DNA of 64,000 nucleotides from DASRDZ01 sp035652335 (GCA_035652335.1 DASRDZ010000005.1:1-64000), one strand, 5' to 3'; counted from the stretch's first letter, positions 32,648-41,587 are shown. Notes: generated by a model not told the origin, from the sequence alone. Program-made: numbers and translations.

Positions 32648-33961
32648 TCAGTACCTGCCCGTCTTGAGCTGCAGGATGGTCGCCACCAGTGGAAAGCCGA
32701 CGCCGAGCAGGAGCAGCCCGTAGCGACCGGCTGCGCGGACCACGACCAGCGCCAGGATCGGGACCAACGGCAGCGCGTACCGGCCACTGGCCGCGTAGTC
32801 GAAGTGCCCCTGGACGAAGACCAGGAGGGGCCATCCCACCGCGAGCGCGATGAGGGCGACGAGGGCTCCCGCGGCCAGTGCCCGGGCCCCCGACAGCGCC
32901 CCGTTGAGCGGCTTGACGAGCAGCACGCCCGCGACCACGGCGAAGAAGGCGAGGTTCCAGATGGCGTGGAAGCTGCTCGGCGTGCTGGGGTCGAAGATCG
33001 AGGTGACGGCCTGGAGGCCGTCGAACATGGCGGTCGGCCGCGGGTGGTTGGTCTTGCTCGCCCCCAGCAGGAGGTTGAGGATCACCGAAGGGCGCACCGT
33101 GGCGCGCGCTGACTGGAACAGGAACCACCCGACGAAGGCGGCTCCAGACCCGGCCAGCATGGCGACCACCGAGGCGTTGCGGAACGTGCAGCGGCGCCAT
33201 CCCTCCAGGCGCTCCCGCCAGGGGCGCTCGCTGACGAGCAACGCGATCAGCAGGGCGAACGGCACCAGCACGAAGAGGCCCTTGAGCAGTCCGATCACCA
33301 CTCCCGTCAGCAGGCCCGCAGCGATGCGCAGCCACAGCTTTCCACGGTCGCGGGTGAGCGTCGCGACCAGGAGGGCCAGGGCGCCGGCGGCCGCCGCCGA
33401 GGCGTCGTTGTTGATGGTTGCGGCAGCGTGGACGTGGGTCGGGTTGAGCAGGCAGGTTGCCAGCAGCAGCGTCAGCGCCAGCAGCGGGAGCCCGGCGAAC
33501 CCTGCGAAGAGGAGCAGCAGGACGGCGGCGATCGCCGTCCAGATCACCCCGCCCTCGCGCGCCTCGACGATGGCCGTGGCCGGCGGCTGGTCGGTGTGCG
33601 TGGTGAGTGTGTACGGCAGGTACGCCAGCGGCGGCTGCTGCGCCTCATAGGAGTAGCCGCCGGCGGGATACTGGTGGTAGTCGCGCGGGTGGATGCTGCA
33701 GTCGCGCGGCTTGCTGACATCCGAGCCGATGCAGTCGGCGTCGAGCAGCGCCGACTGGGTCGCCGGGTCACCGAAGGCCGGGACGTGGTGGTTCTCGAGC
33801 TGCACCACGTAGTCGTAGTGCGCACCCTCGTCGTAGATGTCGAAGGGCGTCTTGTCGCGCCGGACGTTGCTCAGCAGCGTCGACAGCACCACCACCACGA
33901 CGGTGATGGCGACGGCTGCGACCCACCACGCCGGAGAGCGCTGCGGCTTGAGCGTCAGCAA
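32648..33961 (-). CDS. DUF2142-like multi-pass membrane protein
   Basis: A 437-residue protein with about 9-10 membrane helices. After the first helix it has FDIYDEGAHYDYVVQL and later SYEAQQPPLAYLPYTL, the DExxH and QPPxxY blocks that define DUF2142 membrane proteins, which are GT-C-like and often sit in polysaccharide loci. The large first loop contains two Cys (DADCIGSD, RDCSIHP). Probably a polyprenyl-phosphate-sugar-dependent transferase. The annotated start is TTG 33961; no better in-frame start exists nearby. Confidence 0.7.
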   Translation of the reverse strand: MLTLKPQRSPAWWVAAVAITVVVVVLSTLLSNVRRDKTPFDIYDEGAHYDYVVQLENHHVPAFGDPATQSALLDADCIGSDVSKPRDCSIHPRDYHQYPAGGYSYEAQQPPLAYLPYTLTTHTDQPPATAIVEAREGGVIWTAIAAVLLLLFAGFAGLPLLALTLLLATCLLNPTHVHAAATINNDASAAAAGALALLVATLTRDRGKLWLRIAAGLLTGVVIGLLKGLFVLVPFALLIALLVSERPWRERLEGWRRCTFRNASVVAMLAGSGAAFVGWFLFQSARATVRPSVILNLLLGASKTNHPRPTAMFDGLQAVTSIFDPSTPSSFHAIWNLAFFAVVAGVLLVKPLNGALSGARALAAGALVALIALAVGWPLLVFVQGHFDYAASGRYALPLVPILALVVVRAAGRYGLLLLGVGFPLVATILQLKTGRY

Positions 33962-33983
33962 GTGTTCGACGTCGAGCCGGTCC

Positions 33984-34022
33984 TCAGGCGGCGTGGATAC
34001 ACAGCGCTGTGGAACCTCCCAT
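33984..34022 (-). CDS. candidate 12-residue leader peptide
   Basis: ATG to TGA encoding MGGSTALCIHAA, 11 bases after a TAGGAT element and ending 22 bases before the TTG of the DUF2142-like gene. Could be a chance ORF. Confidence 0.2.
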   Translation of the reverse strand: MGGSTALCIHAA

Positions 34023-34033
34023 GCTTGCGGGCG

Positions 34034-34039
34034 ATCCTA
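34034..34039 (-). promoter_or_regulatory. -10 element (TAGGAT) for the DUF2142-like gene
   Basis: TAGGAT on the minus strand 72 bases before TTG 33961 and 11 bases before the candidate leader peptide ATG. Confidence 0.35.
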
Positions 34040-34114
34040 ACAGACCGGTTCCGGGCACCTCGGCGGGTGGATTGCGAACAGGCGTTCCCCAGGGTCGCGA
34101 ATGAGCAGTGCTGG

Positions 34115-34120
34115 TACACT
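34115..34120 (+). promoter_or_regulatory. -10 element (TACACT) of a leaderless gene
   Basis: TACACT ends 8 bases before ATG 34129; supports that start over the in-frame codon at 34108, which lies upstream of the element. Confidence 0.5.
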
Positions 34121-34128
34121 GCCGCGAA

Positions 34129-35157
34129 ATGCGTCGAATTGTGATCACCGGCGGGGCCGGCTTCATCGGCTCCCACCTGTGTGACCGCCTCCTGCACCGA
34201 GGCCTCCAGGTCGTCTGCCTCGACAACCTGCTGACCGGAAGCGCCGAGAACGTCGCCCACCTCTTCAGCAATCCGCAGTTCTCCTTCCGGCACTACGACG
34301 TCACCGAGTACCTCTACGTCGAGGGGCCCGTCGACGCCATCCTTCACTTCGCCTCGCCGGCGTCGCCCATCGACTACGCGCAGATGCCCATCGAGACCCT
34401 CAAGGTGGGCACGCTGGGCACGCACAAGGCGCTCGGCCTCGCCAAGGCCAAGTCCGCCCGGTTCCTGCTGGCCTCGACGAGCGAGGTGTACGGCGACCCC
34501 GAGGTCCATCCCCAGTCCGAGGACTACTGGGGAAACGTCAACCCGGTGGGGCCGCGCGGCGTCTACGACGAGGCCAAGCGCGCCGCCGAGACCTTCGTGA
34601 TGGCGTACCACAACACGCACGGCCTCGACACCCGCATCGCGCGCATCTTCAACACCTTCGGCCCGCGCATGCGCCGCAACGACGGCCGCGCCGTGCCCGC
34701 GTTCATGACCCAGGCGCTCGCCGGTGAACCGCTCACCGTGTTCGGCGACGGCTCGCAGACGCGCAGCCTGTGCTACATCGACGACCTCGTCGACGGGCTG
34801 GAGAAGCTGCTCCTCTCCGACTACACGCAGCCGGTCAACCTCGGCAATCCCGTCGAGGTGACGGTGCTGCAGCTGGCCGAGATGATCAAGGACCTCGCCG
34901 AGAGCCAGAGCCGCATCGAGTTCCGGCCGCTTCCGGTGGACGATCCGCGGCGCCGCCGGCCGGACATCTCGACGGCGCGCCGCGAGCTCGGCTGGGAGCC
35001 GAAGGTCGGCCTGCAGGACGCTCTGCTGCGGACGTTGCACTGGTGGCGAGAAGGCGGCCCGCATGCCCTGGCCACGCTGCCCGGCCGCCCGGCACCGCGC
35101 GCGGTGGTCGAGCCGGAATCCCTCGAAGAGCCGACCGCCACACCCGCCGCCGGCTGA
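34129..35157 (+). CDS. uxs: UDP-glucuronate decarboxylase (UDP-xylose synthase)
   Basis: A 342-residue extended SDR enzyme that converts UDP-glucuronate to UDP-xylose. It has the NAD-binding VITGGAGFIGSHLCDRL, the SDR Tyr-Lys in RGVYDEAKRAAE, and family-specific stretches: HFASPASPIDYAQMPIETLK, LLASTSEVYGDPEVHPQ, RIFNTFGPRMRRNDGR and DGSQTRSLCYIDDLVDG. These identify UXS rather than a 4-epimerase. The C-terminal ~25 residues are a low-complexity tail. It converges on ugd (35181-36515), whose product is its substrate. Confidence 0.93.
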   Translation: MRRIVITGGAGFIGSHLCDRLLHRGLQVVCLDNLLTGSAENVAHLFSNPQFSFRHYDVTEYLYVEGPVDAILHFASPASPIDYAQMPIETLKVGTLGTHKALGLAKAKSARFLLASTSEVYGDPEVHPQSEDYWGNVNPVGPRGVYDEAKRAAETFVMAYHNTHGLDTRIARIFNTFGPRMRRNDGRAVPAFMTQALAGEPLTVFGDGSQTRSLCYIDDLVDGLEKLLLSDYTQPVNLGNPVEVTVLQLAEMIKDLAESQSRIEFRPLPVDDPRRRRPDISTARRELGWEPKVGLQDALLRTLHWWREGGPHALATLPGRPAPRAVVEPESLEEPTATPAAG

Positions 35158-35180
35158 GCACCGGACCGCCTCGCGGCGCG

Positions 35181-36515
35181 CTACCAGCGCTCGCGGCGCC
35201 CGATGCCCATGTAGTTGAAGCCCAGCCCGGCGAGGTGCTGCGCGTCGAGCGCGTTCCGCCCGTCGACGACGATGGGCCGGCGCACCGCTGAGGCCACGCG
35301 TCCCCAGTCCATCTGCACGTATTCCGGCCACTCCGTGATCAGCACGACGGCGTCGGCACCGGCGACGCAGGCGTAGGGATCGTCGGTCATCGCCGTGGTG
35401 GGCAGCGCGGGGCGCGCACGGTCGATGGCGACAGGGTCGGTTGCCGTCACGCTGGCGCCGAGATCCTGGAGGTGCCGGATGATGTCGATCGACGCCGCCT
35501 GGCGGATGTCGTCCGTGCCGGGCTTGAAGGCCAGCCCGAGGACTCCGATCCTGGTGTCGTGCAGCTGGCCACCGAGGGCGCGCTGCACCTTGGCGACGAA
35601 GCGCCTGCGCTGCTGGGTGTTGACCTCGATCGCGGCCTTGAGCAGCCAGAAGCTGTGGCCGTGGTAGCTCGCCGTCTCGTCCAGGGCGCGCACGTCCTTG
35701 GGAAAGCAGGAGCCGCCGAATCCGAGGCCCGCGTTGAGGAACGAGCGGCCGATGCGCGGGTCGGAGCCGATGCCGTCGGCGACGGCGGTGATGTCGCCAC
35801 CGGTGAGCTCGCAGAGATGGGCGATCTCGTTGATGAAGGAGATCTTCAGCGCCAGGAAGGTGTTCGACCCGTACTTGATCATCTCGGCGCTGGTCGAGTC
35901 GGTGAGGATGCGCTCGCCGGGAAGGCCGTCCCAGAGCTGCATGACGCGCTGGCACGCGGCCTCGTCGTCGCCTCCCACGACGATGCGCGCGGGATGCCGC
36001 GAGTCGTGGATGGCGCTCCCCTCGCGGAGGAACTCGGGGCAGGCGACCAGCTCGAGGTGGCCGAACGAGCTGCAGCCGGCGGTCCGCCGCAGCGACGCGG
36101 TGGTGCCCGGCGGCACGGTGCTCTTGATGGCGATGACCGTGCCGGGCTCGGCCGCGGCGGCCGCAGCGGACACCGCCGCGTGCACCTGGCTCAGGTCGGC
36201 GTTGCCGTCGACGAGGGGCGGGGTGCCCACCGCGATGAGGGCCACGCCGGCCCCCGCCATGCCCTCGCGGACATCCTCGGTGGCGCAGAACCGGCCGCTG
36301 CGGGTGACCTCCTGGAGGATCTCGTCGAGCCCGGGCTCGTGGATGGGGGCCCTGCCCGCCCGGAGCATCTCCATCCGCTCACGCTCCACCTCGACGATGC
36401 GGACGGTGTGGCCCCGCTCGGCCAGGCAGGCGGCGGTGACCACACCGACGTATCCACCCCCGATCACGCACACAGGCGTGCGAGCACGATCCTGGGAGAG
36501 GTTGGTCGGCACCAT
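35181..36515 (-). CDS. ugd: UDP-glucose 6-dehydrogenase
   Basis: A 444-residue NAD-dependent enzyme oxidising UDP-glucose to UDP-glucuronate. N-terminal VCVIGGGYVGVVTAACLAER binds NAD. The catalytic Cys lies in LGFGGSCFPKDVRAL, and the central helix region (EMIKYGSNTFLALKISFINE) and late substrate block (GLAFKPGTDDIRQAASIDI) are conserved. Start ATG 36515 is preferred over the upstream codons because TATTCT lies 8 bases before it. It supplies UDP-GlcA to the convergent uxs gene. Confidence 0.95.
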   Translation of the reverse strand: MVPTNLSQDRARTPVCVIGGGYVGVVTAACLAERGHTVRIVEVERERMEMLRAGRAPIHEPGLDEILQEVTRSGRFCATEDVREGMAGAGVALIAVGTPPLVDGNADLSQVHAAVSAAAAAAEPGTVIAIKSTVPPGTTASLRRTAGCSSFGHLELVACPEFLREGSAIHDSRHPARIVVGGDDEAACQRVMQLWDGLPGERILTDSTSAEMIKYGSNTFLALKISFINEIAHLCELTGGDITAVADGIGSDPRIGRSFLNAGLGFGGSCFPKDVRALDETASYHGHSFWLLKAAIEVNTQQRRRFVAKVQRALGGQLHDTRIGVLGLAFKPGTDDIRQAASIDIIRHLQDLGASVTATDPVAIDRARPALPTTAMTDDPYACVAGADAVVLITEWPEYVQMDWGRVASAVRRPIVVDGRNALDAQHLAGLGFNYMGIGRRERW

Positions 36516-36523
36516 CGGGCGAA

Positions 36524-36529
36524 AGAATA
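36524..36529 (-). promoter_or_regulatory. -10 element (TATTCT) of leaderless ugd
   Basis: TATTCT on the minus strand with an 8-base gap to ATG 36515. Confidence 0.45.
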
Positions 36530-36560
36530 CGCGATGCGGCCCGTTGTAGGCGGCATGGGA

Positions 36561-36566
36561 TATCAT
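36561..36566 (+). promoter_or_regulatory. possible -10 element (TATCAT)
   Basis: TATCAT 70 bases before ATG 36637; the resulting leader of about 60 bases would contain a GAGG ribosome site near 36624. Confidence 0.35.
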
Positions 36567-36636
36567 CGCTGCGGGGCGCCTCTATCACTGGTCGCTGCCG
36601 CGCGCCCCGGACACGGCGCCAAGAGGATGGACATAC

Positions 36637-38193
36637 ATGACGACAGTCGATCGAGCTGAGACGAGCGACCGGGACGTCGTGGGTCGCAAGGCCCTCGGGA
36701 CCGCCGGCTCGGTGGCCGGTGGGGGCGAGCACACCTCGGTCGTGGTGATCGGCGCAGGCCCAGCGGGCCTGGCGGCTGCGGAAGAGCTCCAGCGCCACGG
36801 CGTCTCCTGCGTGGTGCTCGAGAAGGACAGCGTGATCGGCGGCCTGGCTCGCACCATCGAGCACATGGGCTGCCGCTTCGACGTGGGCCCGCATCGCTTC
36901 TTCAGCAAGGCCGATCTCGTCGAGGAGCGCTGGACGGAGTGGCTTGGCGAGGACATGGTCACCTGCGACCGGCTGACCCGCATCCTCTATCGCGGCAAGT
37001 ACTTCGACTACCCGCTCAAGGCGACCAACGCGCTGTTCAGCCTGGGCCCGTGGCAGACGGTGCTGTGCATGGCGAGCTACGCCAAGGCGCGGCTGCGCCC
37101 CGTCAAGCAACCGCGCAGCTTCGAGGACTGGGTGAGCAACCAGTTCGGCAAGCGCCTGTTCTCGATCTTCTTCAAGACCTACACCGAGAAGGTCTGGGGC
37201 ATCCCCACCGACGAGCTCTCCGCCGACTGGGCCGCCCAGCGCATCAAGGGCCTGAACCTCTTCGAGGTGGCGCGCAACGCCATCCTCCCCAAGCGCGTGC
37301 GCGGCGGCGACGCGGTGATCAAGACGCTGATCGACAGCTTCCGCTACCCGCGGAACGGCACGGGCTCGATGTGGAACCACGTGGCCGACGACCTGCGCCG
37401 CAAGGGAGTTCCCGTGGAGATGAACACCGAGGTGGTGCGCATCGACCACGAGGGCGGCAGGGTGCGCAGCGTCACCGGGCGGACCGCCGGCGGCGCCGAG
37501 CGCACCTGGACCTGCGAGCACGTGATCAGCACCCTGCCCATCCGCGAGCTGGTCGCCTCGTTCAACCCGCCGCTCGCCGAGAACGTGCGCAAGGCGGCCG
37601 CCTCGCTCAACTACCGGGACTTCGTCACCGTCGACCTGGTGATCCGCCGGGAGAACGTCATCCCCGACCACTGGATCTACGTGCACGACCCGAGCGTCAA
37701 GGTCGCCCGCATCTCCAACTTCAAGAACTTCAGCCCGAACATGGTGCCGGAGCCCGGGCTCACCGGCCTCGGCCTGGAGTACTTCTGCTTCGAGGGCGAC
37801 GGCATCTGGGAGCGCTCGGACGAGGAGCTCGTGGAGCTCGGCAAGCGCGAGCTGGTCCAGCTCGGCCTGGTGCAGAGCGGCGAGGTGGTCGGCGGCCTCA
37901 TCCATCGCCATCTCAAGGCGTACCCCGTCTACGACGACGTGTACGACAAGCACCTCGAGGTGATTCGTGCGGCCGTGGCCGAGCACGTCGGCGGCCTCGA
38001 GTTCGTCGGCCGCAACGGCATGCACCGCTACAACAACCAGGATCACGCGATGATGACGGGCATCCTCGCCGCACAGAACATCGCCACCGGCAGCGACTGG
38101 GACGTGTGGAAGGTGAACGGCGACGCGGAGTACCACGAAGAGGTTCGCGAGAACGACCGGTCCGGGCGGATGGTCCCGGAGCGCGTCGTCTAG
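36637..38193 (+). CDS. FAD-dependent oxidoreductase, Glf/protoporphyrinogen-oxidase-like
   Basis: A 518-residue flavoprotein. After ~30 disordered residues the dinucleotide-binding VVVIGAGPAGLAAAEELQ appears, followed by VIGGLARTIEHMGCRFDVGP and HRFFSK. The middle has YTEKVWGIPTDELSADWAAQ, and the C-terminal FAD-binding stretch is NGMHRYNNQDHAMMTGILAA. This pattern is the amine-oxidase superfamily branch close to UDP-galactopyranose mutases that sits in polysaccharide loci beside GtrA proteins, as here. A ring-contracting mutase or a lipid-sugar oxidase is possible; the reaction is not certain. The convergent GtrA gene ends 7 bases away. Confidence 0.75.
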   Translation: MTTVDRAETSDRDVVGRKALGTAGSVAGGGEHTSVVVIGAGPAGLAAAEELQRHGVSCVVLEKDSVIGGLARTIEHMGCRFDVGPHRFFSKADLVEERWTEWLGEDMVTCDRLTRILYRGKYFDYPLKATNALFSLGPWQTVLCMASYAKARLRPVKQPRSFEDWVSNQFGKRLFSIFFKTYTEKVWGIPTDELSADWAAQRIKGLNLFEVARNAILPKRVRGGDAVIKTLIDSFRYPRNGTGSMWNHVADDLRRKGVPVEMNTEVVRIDHEGGRVRSVTGRTAGGAERTWTCEHVISTLPIRELVASFNPPLAENVRKAAASLNYRDFVTVDLVIRRENVIPDHWIYVHDPSVKVARISNFKNFSPNMVPEPGLTGLGLEYFCFEGDGIWERSDEELVELGKRELVQLGLVQSGEVVGGLIHRHLKAYPVYDDVYDKHLEVIRAAVAEHVGGLEFVGRNGMHRYNNQDHAMMTGILAAQNIATGSDWDVWKVNGDAEYHEEVRENDRSGRMVPERVV

Positions 38194-38200
38194 CCGGCGA

Positions 38201-38746
38201 CTACCCCTTGCGGGAGGCGGCCAGTCGCGGACCCGCCGCGTCCACGCCCAGGACCACCAGCTCGTCGCCCGGCCCGTCGTGGGCGTCCTCGTCCTCCAGC
38301 ACGCGGGTGATGTGCTGGCCCCGGAAGACGAGGTAGTGGCTGGCCAGGTAGTTCCACACCGCGGCGACGCCTGAGCCGCACAGCCCCGCGGCCAGGTAGT
38401 ACACGCCCCAGGCGCCGTGCAGGACCGCGATGGTCAGCAGGTACAGCCCCAGGCCGCCGCACGTCACCAGGTGGAACAGGGCGAGGCGCAGCGCCAGCGG
38501 ACGCCGGCGGTGCCCGCGCCAGGTGAACAGGTTGTTGAGGACGAAGGTGACCAGGATGCCCGCCTCACCGGCGAGGATGCCGGCCAGGTAGACCGAGCTC
38601 ACGCCGGCGCGGCTGTGGAGCAGGTAGAGGCCGCCGTTGGTGACGATGACGCCGCTCACGCCGACGCAGAGGAAGGTCGCGAAGCGCCGATAGTGGCCCT
38701 TGATGAGGCCGCCGACCAGGGCGCCGTACTGGGTCGGTGTCTGCAT
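38201..38746 (-). CDS. GtrA-family membrane protein with cytoplasmic tail
   Basis: A 181-residue protein with four membrane helices. The first begins at RRFATFLCVGVSGVIVTNGG and the last ends AVWNYLASHYLVFRG, where the VWNY-x8-VF stretch is the hallmark of GtrA (PF04138), a putative flippase for polyprenyl-phosphate sugars. A ~40-residue hydrophilic tail rich in Asp follows, which is unusual for the family. ATG 38746 is chosen over 38758 because the latter overlaps a TATGAT element. Confidence 0.82.
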   Translation of the reverse strand: MQTPTQYGALVGGLIKGHYRRFATFLCVGVSGVIVTNGGLYLLHSRAGVSSVYLAGILAGEAGILVTFVLNNLFTWRGHRRRPLALRLALFHLVTCGGLGLYLLTIAVLHGAWGVYYLAAGLCGSGVAAVWNYLASHYLVFRGQHITRVLEDEDAHDGPGDELVVLGVDAAGPRLAASRKG

Positions 38747-38756
38747 TCGGGTCTTG

Positions 38757-38762
38757 ATCATA
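38757..38762 (-). promoter_or_regulatory. -10 element (TATGAT) for the GtrA gene
   Basis: TATGAT on the minus strand 10 bases before ATG 38746, in the short gap after the upstream gene. Confidence 0.4.
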
Positions 38763-38787
38763 CGGGGTTGGGCTCCGGCGTGGCCGG

Positions 38788-41553
38788 TCACGTGTACTCG
38801 CGGGGCCGCACCGACCTCAGGTGCCGTCCCACGAACGGGTCGCTCAGCCGGCCCTGCCAGCGCGCAGTGAGCACGCGCTCGTCCTGGAGCGGCAGCAGGC
38901 CGTCGCGCCGGGTGGCACGGGCGCGCGCGACCTCGGCGAGCGGCGTGTAGACGTTGCGCAGTCCTCGCTCGGCGAGGCGGAGGCAGAGGTCGACGTCGCC
39001 GTAGGCGAGCCGGAAGGACTCGTCGAAGCCACCGGCCTCATCCCACAGCGACCTTTTCAGCATCATGCAACTGGAGCTCACCGCGCTGACCGTCCGGACG
39101 ACGCGCCCCATGCCGAAGTAGTCGCTCATGTCGAGGGGAACGGCAGGGCCCTGCGGAGCCGCGACGCGGATCCCCTCCTGCTCGACCGAGCCGTCGGCGA
39201 AGAGCACGCGACCGCCCACGGCGCCGACCTCGCGTCGCTGGCTCTGCTCGAGGAGCCCCTCGAGCCAGGTGGGCTTGGTGATCACGGCGTCCGCGTCGAG
39301 GAAGACCAGGTGGTCGACAGGCCCGGCGGCTGCGGCTCCGGCGTTGAGCAGGCGTGAGCGGTTGGTGGCCGTCGAGCTGCGCACCACGACGTGGCCGCGG
39401 CGCTCGAGGCCGGCGAGCGCGTCCTGGTCGGTGCAGTGGTCGTCCACCAGCACGACGCGCAGGTCGCGCCCGCCACTGTTCTCCAGCACGCTGTCGACGC
39501 ACTCGTGCAGCGCGGCGGCACCATCCTGCACGGGGATGACCACCGCGATGCTGGGATTGCCCACGATGGCGCGGCGCACGTAGTACAGGCCGATCGAGTA
39601 GCCGTGCTCGACACGGCCCTGCTCGCCACGACGTTCCAGGCTGCTGAGGAGCGCGCGACGCGCCGCCTCGTACGCAGCCGGCTTGGCGTCGGCGGAGGCG
39701 GCAGCGGAGCGCGGGATCATCCTCCAGGAGTACAGCACCTTGGCGACGTGCCCGACAGCGCGGGCTCGCTCGGTTGCCCGGAGCATCAGGTCGTAGTCCT
39801 GGCTGCCGTCGAAGCCGGGACGGAAGCCGCCGGCCTCGTCGAAGAGCGCGCGGGTCAGCATGGTGAAATGCGAGATGTAGTTGCACGAGTCCAGCAGCTC
39901 GGGAGACCAGTCCGGCTTGAGGTGCGCCTGCACTCGGCGGCCCCACGGATCGAGCTTGTCCTCGTCGGAATAGACGAAGTCCTCGTCAGGATGGGCGAGG
40001 ACGTGCCGCACCATCTCGTACACCGCGTCCGGCCGCAGCAGGTCGTCGTGGTCGAGCAGCGCGACGAGCTCGCCGGAGGCGATGTCCGCGGCTGACTGCG
40101 TCGCCATGGCGATGCCGCCGTTGGTCTCGCGGCGGACCAGGCGGATGCGGTCGTCGTGCTGGTAGCGCGCGACGGTGCCGACCACCGAGGTGGAGGGCGA
40201 CGCGTCGTCGGCGACGCACAGCTCCCAGTTCTCGTACGCCTGCGCCCGCACCGAGTCGATGGCGGCAGCCAGGAACCATGCCTCCGACTCGTACGCGGGC
40301 ATGAGGATGCTCACCTTCGGCCGCCGCGTCCACGAACGCGAGGCCTCGCGCATGGCGCGCAGGTCGTCCTCGTCGGGATCGTGGCTCTGCAGCCATTCGT
40401 TCCAGCGCTGGTCCACCTCGTGGAGGGGAGGAGCCTCCTCGGTCGGCGAGGCGGGCGCCCTGCGCTCGCGCAGCCGCTCCAGGACCGCGGCCGGTCCCTC
40501 CTCGGCGGTGAGCAGCCCGGCGCGCACCACCCGGCGGAAGGCGTTGCCGCGGCGCGTCCCTGCGGGGAGGAGCGCCGAGCTACTGCGGCGCAGGCGCTGC
40601 GCCAGCCGGTAGGTGTTCTCGGAGCGCAGCCGCGCCATCTCCGCGCGCAACTCCTCGACCTCCGACTGCGCCTCCTCGGCAGCTCGCTGCAGCGCGGCGA
40701 CCTGGCCGGCGGCGTCGCGAAGCTCGGCGCTGAGGTGCTCGATCTCGGCCAGGTGCGGACCCTGTGCGGCGATCAGCTCCTCGGCGGTGCGCCTGTCGGC
40801 GGCGGCTTCCTCGGTGCGTTGCACGATGATCCGGTCGCGGGCCTGTTTCTCGTCGCGCATCCGCCACAAGTGGCGTTCGAGTTCGACGATGTGGCGGCTG
40901 TGCGGGTCGTGAGTGCGGCGGAAGCGCATGCCCCACGGCGCGAGGTTGGCGAGGCGGTGGTCGTAGTCCAACTCGTGGACGAAGCCGCAATCGAGAAACA
41001 GCTCAGCCCAGTACTCCGGCGGACGCACGTTGACGTGCGTGGGCTCCTCGTGGTCAGTCGGAGTCGACGTGAAGAGAACATCGTCGGTGTGGGCGCAGAG
41101 ATTGCGAACTGCCGCGGCGGCGTCCACGGCGTCGAGGTGCTCCAGCGTCTCGATGCAGGTGATGAGGTCATAGCGCTTGTCGAACGGCTCGAGGATGCTG
41201 GCCACGCGGACGTACGGGCGGATGTCCTCGCGCGCCTGGCTGATGGCGTACTCCGAGATGTCGACGCCTTCGGAGTCGACGCCACGATCGTGCAGCGCTT
41301 CGACGAGGAAGCCCATGGCGCAGCCCGCGTCGAGGTGGGTCCGGGGCGCGATGTCGGCGACGATCTGGTCGGCAATGCGGCCGAAGAAGGTGAGCCAGTG
41401 ATCGCTCCGTTCATAAGGCGCCCCGCCGAAGTAGGTGGCGTAGTAGCTCTTCCCGTACAGATCGGAGGTCGGGGTCGCTGAGGAGCGCGTCTCGCCGAGC
41501 TCGCCTGACTGAGAGTCGGTCGGAGAGGGCACGCCGCGTCCTGCACTCGGCAT
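38788..41553 (-). CDS. four-part fusion: SAM methyltransferase, coiled coil, two GT2 domains
   Basis: A 921-residue cytoplasmic protein. Residues ~30-215 form a class I methyltransferase (THLDAGCAMGFLVEAL as motif I, CIETLEHLDAVDA as motif II). Residues ~220-320 form a long coiled coil (SEVEELRAEMARLRSEN). Residues ~413-650 form a first GT2 domain (KVSILMPAYESEAWFL; ALLDHDDLLRPD as the metal site; YSDEDKLDPWGRR). Residues ~665-890 form a second GT2 domain (IAVVIPVQDGAAAL; FLDADAVITKP; YGDVDLCLRLAERG). Such proteins extend and cap or modify glycans. The spacing coiled coil recalls length-controlling methyltransferase systems such as WbdD, but that comparison is inference. ATG 41553 follows TATCAT by 7 bases. 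Confidence 0.85.
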   Translation of the reverse strand: MPSAGRGVPSPTDSQSGELGETRSSATPTSDLYGKSYYATYFGGAPYERSDHWLTFFGRIADQIVADIAPRTHLDAGCAMGFLVEALHDRGVDSEGVDISEYAISQAREDIRPYVRVASILEPFDKRYDLITCIETLEHLDAVDAAAAVRNLCAHTDDVLFTSTPTDHEEPTHVNVRPPEYWAELFLDCGFVHELDYDHRLANLAPWGMRFRRTHDPHSRHIVELERHLWRMRDEKQARDRIIVQRTEEAAADRRTAEELIAAQGPHLAEIEHLSAELRDAAGQVAALQRAAEEAQSEVEELRAEMARLRSENTYRLAQRLRRSSSALLPAGTRRGNAFRRVVRAGLLTAEEGPAAVLERLRERRAPASPTEEAPPLHEVDQRWNEWLQSHDPDEDDLRAMREASRSWTRRPKVSILMPAYESEAWFLAAAIDSVRAQAYENWELCVADDASPSTSVVGTVARYQHDDRIRLVRRETNGGIAMATQSAADIASGELVALLDHDDLLRPDAVYEMVRHVLAHPDEDFVYSDEDKLDPWGRRVQAHLKPDWSPELLDSCNYISHFTMLTRALFDEAGGFRPGFDGSQDYDLMLRATERARAVGHVAKVLYSWRMIPRSAAASADAKPAAYEAARRALLSSLERRGEQGRVEHGYSIGLYYVRRAIVGNPSIAVVIPVQDGAAALHECVDSVLENSGGRDLRVVLVDDHCTDQDALAGLERRGHVVVRSSTATNRSRLLNAGAAAAGPVDHLVFLDADAVITKPTWLEGLLEQSQRREVGAVGGRVLFADGSVEQEGIRVAAPQGPAVPLDMSDYFGMGRVVRTVSAVSSSCMMLKRSLWDEAGGFDESFRLAYGDVDLCLRLAERGLRNVYTPLAEVARARATRRDGLLPLQDERVLTARWQGRLSDPFVGRHLRSVRPREYT

Positions 41554-41560
41554 CGAGGAG

Positions 41561-41566
41561 ATGATA
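41561..41566 (-). promoter_or_regulatory. -10 element (TATCAT) of a leaderless gene
   Basis: TATCAT on the minus strand, exactly 7 bases before ATG 41553, identical in hexamer and spacing to 32622-32627. Confidence 0.5.
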
Positions 41567-41587
41567 CCGGAGGCGCTTTTGACGGGG

